Translations under genes and position numbers: made by a program | From: Iris pallida | Lineage: Eukaryota > Streptophyta > Magnoliopsida > Asparagales > Iridaceae | DNA: 64,000 nt | Direction: 5' to 3' | Assembly: GCA_029216955.1 (NCBI GenBank) | Contig: JANAVB010033216.1 | Span: 10,534,408 to 10,598,407 of the forward strand | Notes under the pieces: generated by a model | The model's database searches: none | What the model saw: only the letters and a program-made list of their open reading frames with translations | What the model was told of the DNA's origin: nothing | Shown here: positions 1 to 10,807 of the stretch, in pieces | Numbering within the stretch: the first letter of the stretch is position 1 | How the letters are laid out: every line of letters begins with the position of its first letter

Positions 1-603
1 CAGATGCCCTCTGACGTTTTGGACGTTACGGACGGATATAGATGACTGGATGCCAGTTACGTACATGTAGCCTAAATCCCACCCATGCGCATGAAAGTTA
101 TCCTCTAAATTGTACAATAGATGGTTAGTATCCCCTTTTGCATATTGGTGTCTAGGAGAGTCTTGCATATTATTATTATTTTGACAGTTCATATTAGCAT
201 GTTCTTCCTGTATCTTGTTACGTCCCTCTGAGGACCTGGTTATTCTCCAGGTGCGTGTTCATGTCTTCCATAGGTTTTTTAGTCGGGATTGTGGTCTTCT
301 CCATTTATTCGAATATGACGTGACTTGGTTCCTCCTTGCTACTTCCACTTAGTCCTTTTATATATCATGTACTTCTTCTTTTTTATTTTGGTTGGTAGTG
401 GATGTGTCTCCACCCAACCTATTGTATCAGAACAATTCATTATATGATATCTTTTATTCCCTTATTTTGTGGATGAGATTAGTTAGTTGTAGTTTACTGC
501 ATTTTACAGCTTATGTATACATACAAGGCCCTTGTACTTCGTATGTATACAGCTGGCATGTCTACGTACTTAGTCCTACGTATTTTAGGACTGGGGCGTT
601 ACA
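1..603 (+). repeat. Element A, 5' LTR (3' portion only)
   Basis: This is the last 603 bases of a Tekay/Del-like LTR whose start lies outside the window. It matches the ends of the two B LTRs (7277-7879 and about 12995-13597) almost base for base and finishes with the same GGGGCGTTACA. The TTACA end mirrors the TGTAA start of the full LTR at 5091. A 91-codon frame at 392-667 recurs in the other copies but shows no protein features and is not called. Confidence 0.85.
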
Positions 604-1429
604 TGTTTTTGTGGTGGCCCATGCAGGTCAAGTTTATCACTTCGGTTACGTTATTATACCGATGTGAGCCTGCATATAGGATTAGAGTCTAGAATCTCAT
701 CCATCTACTTGACATCCTTTCTTGACTTCAAATTTCGAACTCTCGTTCGACCTCCTTGATTTGCATCTTGCTTGACTCCTTCTATCGTAAATTCTTAGTT
801 TCATGCTTAGTGAGAACTAGGAAGATGACTACACTACTATATGCTCATAGGTTAAACACATGGCTAAAAGGATTATATTGACAATTAGTATGCATTGAGG
901 TCTTATTTGTGTATAAAAGCATTATGTTTCCTAAAAGTATGATCTTAAGAGTTAGTAAATTCTAAGTTGGGTAGTAGAGATGGATTTTATCTTGATACTA
1001 CTAAAGGATTGATAAATTGAGAAAACAAATTGTTGATTTTTGTGAAATAGTTACGATTTATTTGAGTATGAAATTAATATAAGAAATAGCTTAACATTTT
1101 TAAATTTAGTGGTACGATTTACAAGTTTATTTTTGAAGGATGATAGTAAAAAATTTGGTTTAAAATATATTGGAAGATATGAAATTGATTGAAGGAAATT
1201 TCAAATTTCAAATTTATATTTGATGATGGATTGATAAGATTATTTTGAGTTTAAAGTTGGATTGATAACATTAAAAACTTGATGAACAATTTATTGGTGT
1301 TATGATAAAGGTTAATTTGAGACTATGGAAGGTATTCATGAAAGGACCGATAAATCCTATAAGATGGAGAAAACAAAATTTTATTTGAAGATTTTAGAAA
1401 TACTTATGATATATGGGGATGTGAAAGAA

Positions 1430-1516
<87 letters not shown>

Positions 1517-3597
1517 TAAGTTTCGTGTCATATGATTTAAAAATAAAGTTATTTAGATTTTGAGTTTAAGGTTTCGATTTGTGTATTAAATGTTGGTAAA
1601 AAATGTGGAGAGGAAAGGTGTTGACAATAATCTAAAGGGATACCTCGAGATTTATTGAAGGAATTAAAATTTTAAAGTACGATTATACTTGGCAACATAA
1701 AATAATTTTTTGTAAATTAATTTGAGAATCCTATTGAGAATTGTTAAGGAAGCTTGAAAAATTAGAAGTTTAGACTTGTATTGATAAGAAACCAAGATAG
1801 ACATGGGGTCACCTTAATGAGATGGAAGTATACCCCATTAATTTCTATATCATCCATGATCATTGCACATACACAAGTGAAGTTAGTTATCTACCAAACA
1901 ATGTGATTATATCTCAATTTTGACTTACTCGACCTTTCTCCAAATCCAGATCTTTTATTGTGACCTTCTAACCGTTTGAAATTTGAGAAATGAATTAATT
2001 GTTCCTTGACTGTATCCACCTAGGAGACTATCTTCTCTCTGAAAACTGTGTCCATAAATTATTTTACTAGATTCTTTAATTAATTTTATTTCATGCTTCA
2101 ACTTTATATTCATTAATGTTTGTGCATTAATTGTCACTTCATGAACTCCCACTTTCTATTTTAGATCTTTTGGTGTCCTTTACCGTGACTTTGATATTTG
2201 GAGTGTAATACTAGCTGTTACCTTCCAACCAATTTCATATGTATGACCTAGAGGAGCTCACCTTCATGTAGGTATATCATGTCCCACTCAAACACGTCCC
2301 TTGGTACTCTATTTTTATGATATCACTTTCGGGTCATAAAGACTAGACTATAACCTTTACCATGATACCGATATATTTTCGACCAAGGATAGGGACTCAA
2401 CCTCGACTCAATTCTTTCGATCCGATATGTGATTTTGTTCTACTTAATTCCTTAAATGCTTAACTTTGTGCTTTATCTTGATTGCTTGACCCATTGTCCC
2501 ATCACACTACTAGTTTAACTTTTGTAAGTTGGGTAGAATACCTCATGACCTAACAAACCTTTGTCCTTGTGACCCACATTGATAAGTTTACTTAGACTAT
2601 AGAATTCAGAGGACCCTAACATATCTAGTCAACCAAGCCATAGATAAGAAAACACTAGGACGACTGCATAAGCCCAAACTTCGGGCAAGACTTAGATTTT
2701 AATGGATCTTCGACTATTCCTTCATTAATATTTCTTACTTATATTTTGACTATCTTATGATGCTAATTTAGCCTTAGTTTTGCAAGCTTATTCTTTTATC
2801 GAGCTTGTTCATGACATACGTATTATTGGGGCGCCCACTAATACATTATCAGAACCGGTGCATGATGGTCTGATCATCCTAGTGCACTTTGGTTCGCTTT
2901 TCATATATTGTTCGACGTGGATGGAGACATAGTCAAACTTGGCCTCTAGAATTCCATCCGCGACTGCCTTGGCAATTCTTTTTGAAAATTTTCAATCGTC
3001 TTTGAACTACTTATTCATATTCGATAATATCCTCTTCGAACTCTTTATTATTTTCGTCTTTCGCCTATATTAGAAAGACAAATACTCGTACTTGATATCC
3101 CCTTAGTTGCCCACCCTCTATTACCAAGATAGTTAACCACTGACCAACCAATGTGACTATATCCTCGTCTTGAGTTACTTTTTTTTTCTCAACCCTAGAT
3201 TCATTATCGCAACCTTCTAATCGTTCTTGAAACCTGAAAATGATTCAAATCATTTCCTTAACCATACCTTAAACCTAGACGACTATATTCGCTCAAGAAA
3301 CCATCTCTCCTAAATGTCTAAATTATTCTCTTTGACCTACTCAATTCCTTTCTATTCTCTAATTCGTGTTATCATAATTTTATTACCTTAACTAGCAACC
3401 CTTCTTCAATTCCATAACCATGATATATTTTTGCAGATATCAAAATCACGATCTTCCAATGCATGTTTGTGTCGAACGTCGTTTCTTCGCCTCATCCAAA
3501 AATTTAATCGTATTTCGGTATTGATGAACTCTTTCTATCTCCCCTACCCTAGCTATTTCTAAATTTCGAGGACGAAATTCTTGTAAGTTGGGTAGGA
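604..3597 (+). mobile_element. Element A, non-coding internal region
   Basis: This region is colinear with the internal region of B (7880-10807) and differs by scattered substitutions and an expanded (AT)n tract at 1433-1512. No frame longer than about 65 codons is shared with any gag or pol protein, so the element is non-autonomous. The block TTCGAGGACGAAATTC at about 3566-3581 sits just before the 3' LTR, where Tekay/Del-type chromoviruses carry the same motif after pol. No primer-binding site beginning TGG is obvious directly after the LTR. Confidence 0.8.
1433..1512. repeat. (AT)n microsatellite in A
   Basis: About 40 AT units. The same place in B (about 8712-8727) has only about eight, so the tract expanded in A, or contracted in B, after the two copies separated. 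Confidence 0.95.
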
Positions 3598-4697
3598 TAT
3601 AAAATCCCTAAATTTCTACTACGATTTTTTTAATAAATATGGTACTGATTTTTGTACTTCGTATTTGTACGTCGCGTACAAGTTTACGTTTCGTAAATTT
3701 TCATCAAGTACGAATAAGTACGAAGTACATATTTTTATAAAACATTTTAATTATATAGATGTAGAAAGTATTTCAAAATAATAGACGATAAATATTTTAT
3801 ATTGCTTAAAGTTGTAAATGCGTCGTGCCGAGGATTGCCAAACTTTATTTTTATTTCAAAAAAGGTCATTTTATTTATGGTACAAGTATAACTAGTAATT
3901 TAGAAAAAACTGTGTTTTATGTAAGTATTATTTTTGCATGCGAGTGTGTATATATTTGTATTTTCGAAATTATTATTATCACTAATATATTATTTCAAAA
4001 AAATATATATTAAATATGGGTTGATTTAATATGTAATTAATTATGGTGATTTAAGTTGGAAAAAATATATTAAGTTATTTAAATATAGTTTAAATTAGAG
4101 GTAGAATCTATCTACATTGGATTATATTTGATTGAGTTACTTTTAAATCAATTTGAATTAAATAGTGGAAAATCCAAGGGAAATTAAAACTCTTCTTAGT
4201 CCTTATCTAGATAAGACTTTTGTAAACCCCCTGATTTTTCAAAATAAATATTTGTGGAATTTTTGGATTTTTAAATAACTATTTATTGACTTATTCTATA
4301 ATTTGTATTATTTTACGTATATTTAGTATAGTGCTCATTAGTGAATTTAGTATAAAAATATAAAAAGCTATTTTCTAGTACATTAAGGATCTAAACTATA
4401 TTATACAATTTTTCTCAAAATTTTAGATTTATTTCATAAATTTTATTACTTTTTACATGTTAGTTATATTGTATACTATTTACATAATATAGAATAAATG
4501 TCAAATTAGTATTAAATATTTCAGCTTGTATAAATGAAATTAGATGAAGGTTGTTTAAATAAATATTAACTCTATTTATTATCGTTAGTAATTTTAAATA
4601 ATGTTATACATAATTTAGATAAATATGAACTATATTTTAAGTTAATCGTAATCCCAAGTCTAATAGGAAAGCATCTCTATCTATATCCTATCCTAAC
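3598..4697 (+). repeat. Element A, 3' LTR, truncated
   Basis: The LTR starts TATAAAATCCC and is colinear with the first 1.1 kb of the B LTRs. It stops after CCTAACA, where the B LTRs continue with AAGCAAACTCC. From about 4702 the sequence becomes a fragment of a Tat LTR, so about 1.7 kb of this LTR is missing. The first two bases are TA, not the usual TG. Confidence 0.85.
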
Positions 4698-4913
4698 ATT
4701 CTCGTCCAAGGAGTAAGGCAGAGCTGCCGTCGCTTTCCCGAGCCTCTATCGTCACCCCCCAGAATCAAAAATAAATAATTGTACTTAGATTGTTGTACCT
4801 AGGTTTTCGTCCCTAGGCTTTCTTTGTACAAGCGAGTTTGTAACGTGAAGTAAAAGTCCAGTCCTCCCATAAAACTGTTCTGCTCTTTTATATTTCATGA
4901 CAAACACCCGCAG
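4698..4913 (+). repeat. Tat LTR fragment (R-U5 part), plus strand
   Basis: From CGTCCAAGGAG this segment matches the last 200 bases of the 5' LTR of D (about 61950-62152), including the paired CCTAGG around ACCTAGGTTTTCGTCCCTAGG and the end CAAACA. In D the LTR end is followed by the spacer and primer site CGATGGCGACTC. Here the match stops after CAAACAC and minus-strand integrase sequence begins. It is an orphan LTR end created by rearrangement. Confidence 0.8.
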
Positions 4914-5085
4914 ACGCCATCGTAAGCTTCGCGTACAGCTTCTTTGGCTTCTGTATTTGACAGACACCGAAGCAGTAATCCATCATATGATCGCCGATAC
5001 AGCATTTTCGTCTCTGTATCGTAGAAGAATCTGAGGGAACGTCTTCTGATAGAAGTGGCTTCCTTTGGATTCTCGGGCAAGTTGC
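4907..5085 (-). pseudogene. pol: Integrase N-terminal fragment of element C
   Basis: On the minus strand this encodes ENPKEATSIRRRSLRF, then LYRRSYDGLLLRCL and EAYDGVCG. It aligns with the start of the H integrase (53420-53230), where the last stretch is EAHNGVCG. The first His of the HHCC zinc finger is therefore Tyr here (CAC to TAC). It continues the RNase H region at 13603 once B and one copy of its target duplication are removed. Everything after VCG, including the catalytic core, is lost at the inverted junction near 4913. Confidence 0.8.
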
Positions 5086-5090
5086 TATAG
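5086..5090 (+). other. Target site duplication TATAG, left copy (B)
   Basis: TATAG directly precedes the TGTAAAATCC start of B. The same five bases follow its end at 13598-13602. Five-base duplications are usual for LTR retrotransposon integrases. Confidence 0.9.
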
Positions 5091-7879
5091 TGTAAAATCC
5101 CTAAATTTCTACTATGATTTTTTTAATAAATATGGTACTGATTTTTGTACTTTGTATTTGTACGTCGTGTAGGAGTTTGCGTTTCGTAAATTTTTTATCA
5201 AGTACGAATAAGTGCGAAGTACATATTTTTATAAATTTTTTTAATTATATAAATGTAGAAAATATTTCAAAATAATAGACGATAAATATTTATATTGCTT
5301 GAAGTTGTAAATGCGTCGCGCCGAGGATTGCCAAACTTTATTTTTATTTTAAAAAAAGGCCATTTTATTTTATGGTACAAGTATAACTAGTAATTTAGAA
5401 AAAAACTGTGTTTTATGTAAGTATTATTTTTGCATGCGAGTGTGTATATATTTGTATTTTTAAAATTATTATTATCACTAATATATTATTTAAAAAATAT
5501 ATATAAAATATGGATTGATTTAATATGTAATTAATTATGGTGATTTAAGTTGGAAAAAATATATTAAGTTATTTAAATACAGTTTAAATTAGAGGTAGAA
5601 TTTATCTACATTGGATTATATTTGATTGAGTTACTTTTAAATCAATTTGAATTAAATAGTGAAAAATCCAAGGGGAATTAAAACTCTTCTTAGTCCTTAT
5701 CTAGATAAGACTTTTGTAAACCCCCTGATTTTTCAAAATAAATATTTTTGGAATTTTTGGATTTTTAAATATATATTTATTGACTTATTATATAATTTGT
5801 ATTATTTTACGTATATTTAGTATAGTGCTCATTAGTGAATTTAGTATAAAAATATATAAAGCTATTTTTCTAGTACATTAAGGATCTAGACTATATTATA
5901 CAATTTTTTTTCAAAATTTTAGGATTTATTTCATAAATTTTATTACTTTTTACATGTTACTTATATTGTACACTATTTACATAATATAGAATAAATGTCA
6001 AATTAGTATTAAATATTTCAGCTTGTATAAATGAGATTAGATGAATTTTGTTTAAATAAATATTAACTCTATTTATTATCGTTAGTAATTTTAAATAATG
6101 TTATAGATAATTTAGATAAATATGAACTATATTTTAAGTTAATTGTAATCCTAAGTCTAATAGGAAAGTATCTCTATCTATATCCTATCATAGCAAAGCA
6201 AACTCCAATTTATTTAAATCAAATCCTATCTAATTTAGGAGATAAATCTGAAATAAATACCTATATAAATCTAATACATCCTCCTTCTATCAGCCATAAT
6301 TCAAAATTATTTTTAGTCCAATAGAAACTATAAAATTCGTCATTAGAATTCAGACCCGCTTTTTAGCAGCAAGAGCAACTTGGAACGAAGATATCTCCTA
6401 GCTTCGAACTCCGTTTTGTCTCCAATTTTTTATAAAGAAGCGTATCGAGGTAAGCTTTCCAGAAATATATTTTAATAGATAAAACTCATTCTGTAGATTT
6501 CTGCAAAACTGTTTGAGTATCTAGTGTCCCAAAAAAATGTGTTTCAGTATTTTTACGATTTCGGGAGATACCGAAAACGAAAATGCGATCCGTTTAGTTT
6601 TTCGACAATCTGATACGAAAACATATGCTATATCCTAATTTTAGAATTTATTAAATAAACCTAATAGGTACAGTATTAATTATAATTAGATAATAGACTA
6701 TTTTCAGCTTTCAGAGATGTTTGTTTGGACCTTAGCTCATCGGCAGCCGTTGTTCCACCTATATTCCTGTCTGATCTTCGCCACTACAGTGCTCAGGACT
6801 CAGGCAAGTATACCTGGCTAAATAACTGTCATATTATTTATTTTTTGTATTATTTACTTTGTTTCATATTTGTTATTTTTAATTGTTATAAACTGCGCAT
6901 CCAAGCCACACTTGGGTGCAAGCGACTCTATTAGTCGTTTTACTTTACTATATGCATGCTAACTTAGTTTTAGTGGACTACCTTCTTGTTGGGGGATATC
7001 CTTATATCTCCTTGGGCCATGCCACTCACACTACACGGTTTGAGACATTTTGCTAGGGGCACGACTTATGGACTAGCCATCTTTATTGTCGTGCGACAGA
7101 TAGATCGTAACTGCTACGATTAAGGTATAGAGACTCGAGCAATTACAAAACTGGGCGGGTCATGGATATGACTTGGTCAGTGTAGGAAATATTAGGGGAG
7201 GACAGTCGCTAGTGCGTATGGGAATCCAAACAGGTAAACCACAGTCTCCGGATGGAACTGTGGCGATTTATATTTGCAGATGCCCTCTGACATTTTGGAC
7301 GTTACGGACGGATATAGATGACTAGATGCCAGTTACGTACATGTAGCCTAAATCTCACCCATGCGCATGAAAGTTGTCCTCTAAATTGCACAATAGATGG
7401 TTAGTATCCCCTTTTGTATATTGGTGTCTAGGAGAGTCTTGCATATTATTATTATTTTGACATTTCATATTAGCATGTTCTTCCTGTATCTTGTTACGTC
7501 CCTCTGAGGACCTGGTTATTCTCCAGGTGTGTGTTCATGTCTTCCACAGGTATCTTAGCCGGGATCGTGGTCTTCTCCATTTATTCGAAGATGATGTGAC
7601 TTGGTTCCTCCTTGCTACTTCTACTTAGTCCTTTTATATATCATGTACTTCTTCCTTTTTATTTTGGTTGGTAGTGGATGTGTCTCCACCCAACATATTG
7701 TATCAGAATAATTCATTATATGATATCTTTTATTTCCTTATTTTGTGGATGAGATTAGTTAGTTGTAGTTTACTGCATTTTACAGCTTATGTATACATAC
7801 AAGGCCCTTGTACTTCGTATGTATACAGCTGGCATGTCTACGTACTTAGTCCTATATATTTTAGGACTGGGGCGTTACA
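5091..7879 (+). repeat. Element B, 5' LTR
   Basis: Runs from TGTAAAATCCC to GGGGCGTTACA. A GTAC-rich inverted repeat lies near the start (about 5148-5222), a TATA box at 6262-6269 and a second GTAC/AGTCCT palindromic zone in the last 100 bases. The 69- and 91-codon frames inside recur in all copies but resemble no protein and are not called. Confidence 0.92.
6262..6269 (+). promoter_or_regulatory. TATA box of the B 5' LTR
   Basis: TATATAAA, about 1.17 kb into the LTR in AT-rich sequence. The copy in the 3' LTR (about 11980) has the same octamer. Its position implies a long R-U5 region of about 1.6 kb. Confidence 0.5.
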
Positions 7880-10807
7880 TGTTTTTGTGGTGGCCCATGC
7901 AGGTCAAGTTTATCACTTCGGTTACGTTATTGTACCGATGTGAGCCTGCATATAGGATTAGAGTCTAGAATCTCATCCATCTACTTGACATCCTTTCTTG
8001 ACTTCAAATTTCGAACTCTCGTTCGACCTCCTTGATTTGCATCTTGCTTGACTCCTTCTATCGTAAATTCTTAGTTTCGTGCTTAGTGAGAACTAGGAAG
8101 ATGACTACACTAGTATATGCTCATAGGTTAAACACATGGCTAAAAGGATTACATTGACAATTAGTATGCATTGAGGTCTTATTTGTGTATAAAAGCATTA
8201 TGTTTCCTAAAAGTATGATCTTAAGAGTTAGTAAATTCTAAATTGGGTAGTAGAGATGGATTTTATCTTGATACTACTAAAGGATTGATAAATTAAGAAA
8301 ACAAATTGTTGATTTTTGTGAAATAGTTACGATTTATTTGAGTATGAAATCAATATAAGAAATAGCTTAAGATTTTTAAATTTAGTGGTACAATTTACAA
8401 GTTTATTTTTGAAGGATGATAGTAAAAATTTTGGTTTAAAATATTTTGGAAGATATGAAATTGATTGAAGGAAATTTCAAATTTTAAATTTATATTTGAT
8501 GATTGATTGATAAGATTATTTTGAGTTTAAAGTTGGATTGATAACATTAAAAACTTGATGAACAATTTATTGGTGTTATGATAAAGGTTAATTTGAGACT
8601 GTGGAAGGTATTCATGAAAGGACCGATAAATCCTATAAGATGGAGAAAACAAAATTTTATTTGAAGATTTTAGAAATACTTATGATATATGGGGATGTGA
8701 AAGAAAAAAAGAATATATATATATATATCTTAAGTTTCGTGTCATGTGATTTAAAAATAAAGTTATTTAGATTTTGAGTTTAAGGTTTCGATTTGTGTAT
8801 TAAATGTTGGTAAAAAATGTGGAGATGAAAGGTGTTGACAATAATCTAAAGGGATACATCGAGATTTATTGAAGAAATTAAAATTTTAAAGCATGATTTG
8901 GCAACATAAAATAATTTTTGGTAAATTAATTTGAGAATCCCATTGAGAATTGTTAAGGAAGCTTGAAAAATTAGAAGTTTAGACTTGTATTGATAAGAAA
9001 CCAAGATAGACATGGGGTCACCTTAATGAGATGGAAGTATACCCCATTAATTTCTATATCATCCATGATCATTGCACATACACAAGTGAAGTTAGTTATC
9101 TACCAAACAATGTGATTATATCTCAATTTTGACTTACTCGACCTTTCTCTAAATCCAGATCTTTTATTGTGACCTTCTAACCGTTTGAAATTTGAGAAAT
9201 GAATTAATTGTTCCTTGACTGTATCCACCTAGGAGACTATCTTCTCTCTGAAAATTGTGTCCATAAATTATTTTACTAGATTCTTTAATTAATTTTATTT
9301 TATGCTTCAACTTTATATTCATTAATGTTTGTGCATTAATTGTCACTTCATGAACTCCCACTTTCTATTTTAGATCTTTTGGTGTCCTTTACCGTGACTT
9401 TGATATTTGGAGTGTAATACTAGCTGTTACCTTCCAACCAATTTCATATATATGACCTAGACGAGCTCACCTTCATGTAGGTATATCATGTCCCACTCAA
9501 ACACGTCCCTTGGTACTCTATTTTTATGATATCACTTTCGGGTCATAAAGACTAGACTATAACCTTTACCATGATACCGATATATTTTCGACCAAGGATA
9601 GGGACTCAACCTCGACTCAATTCTTTCGATCCGATATGTGATTTTGTTCTACTTGATTCCTTAAATGCTTAACTTTGTGCTTTATCTTGATTGCTTGACC
9701 CATTGTCCTATCACACTACTAGTTTAACTCTTGTAAGTTGGGTAGAATACCTCATGACCTAACAAACCTTTGTCCTCGTGACCCACATTGATAAGTTTAC
9801 TTAGACTATAGAATTCAGAGGACCCTAACTTATCTAGTCAACCAAGCCATAGATAAGAAAACACTAGGACGACTGCATAAGCCCAAACTTCGGGCAAGAC
9901 TTAGATTTTAATGGATCTTCGACTATTCCTTCATTAATATTCCTTACTTATATTTTGAGTATCTTATGATGCTAATTTAGCCTTAGTTTTGCAAGCTTAT
10001 TCTTTTATCGAGCTTGTTCATGACATACGTATTATTGGGGCGCCCACTAATACATTATCAGAACCGGTGCATGATGGTCTGATCAGCCTAGTGCACTTTG
10101 GTTCGCTTTCCATATATTATTCGACTTGGATGGAGACATAGTCAAACTTGGCCTCTAGAATTCCATTCGCAACTGCCTTGGCAATTCTTTTTGAAAATTT
10201 TCAATCGTCTTTGAACCACTTATTCGTATTCGATAATATCCTTTTCGAACTCTTTATTATTTTCGTCTTTCATCTATATTAGAAAGACAAACACTCGTAC
10301 TTGATATCCCCTTAGTTGCCCACCCTCTATTACCAAGATAGTTAACCACTGACCAACCAATGTAACTATATCCTCGTCTTGAGTTACTTTTTTTTTCTCA
10401 ACCCTAGATTCATTATCGCAACCTTCTAATCGTTCTTGAAACTTGAAAATGATTCAAATCATTTTCTTAACCATACCTTAAACCTAGACGACTATATTCG
10501 CTCAAGAAGCCATCTCTCATAAATGTCTAAATTATTCTCTTTGACCTACTCAATTCCTTTCTATTCTCTAATTCGTGTTATCATAATTTTATTACCTTAA
10601 CTAGCAACCCTTCTTCAATTCCATAACCATGATATATTTTTTGCAGATATCAAAATCACGATCTTCCAGTGCATGTTTGTGTCGAACGTCGTTTCTTCAC
10701 CTCATCCAAAAATTTAATCGTATTTCGGTATTGATGAACTCTTTCTATCTCCCCTACCCTAGCTATTCCTAAATTTCGAGGACGAAATTCTTGTAAGTTG
10801 GGTAGGA
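7880..10807 (+). mobile_element. Element B, non-coding internal region
   Basis: It matches the internal region of A over its whole length. It begins TGTTTTTGTGGTGGCCC with no clear primer site, and ends with the TTCGAGGACGAAATTC block (about 10776-10791) and a short purine-rich run GGGTAGGA before the LTR. A 65-codon minus-strand frame at 9164-9361 is shared with A (1955-2152) but has no recognisable features. Confidence 0.85.

Noticed and set aside
392..667. 91-codon frame repeated at 7668 and 13386
   Set aside because: It lies inside the LTR end and recurs only because the LTR recurs; no conserved-protein signal, and the third copy reads through into unrelated sequence.
1325..1519. Frame encoding poly-Tyr-Ile
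   Set aside because: It is the (AT)n tract read as codons; the same explains 25645-25864.
7880..7905. Primer-binding site for B
   Set aside because: No TGG-initiated tRNA match starts within a few bases of the LTR end; GTGGTGGCCC was considered but lies too far inside and matches no common plant primer I know.
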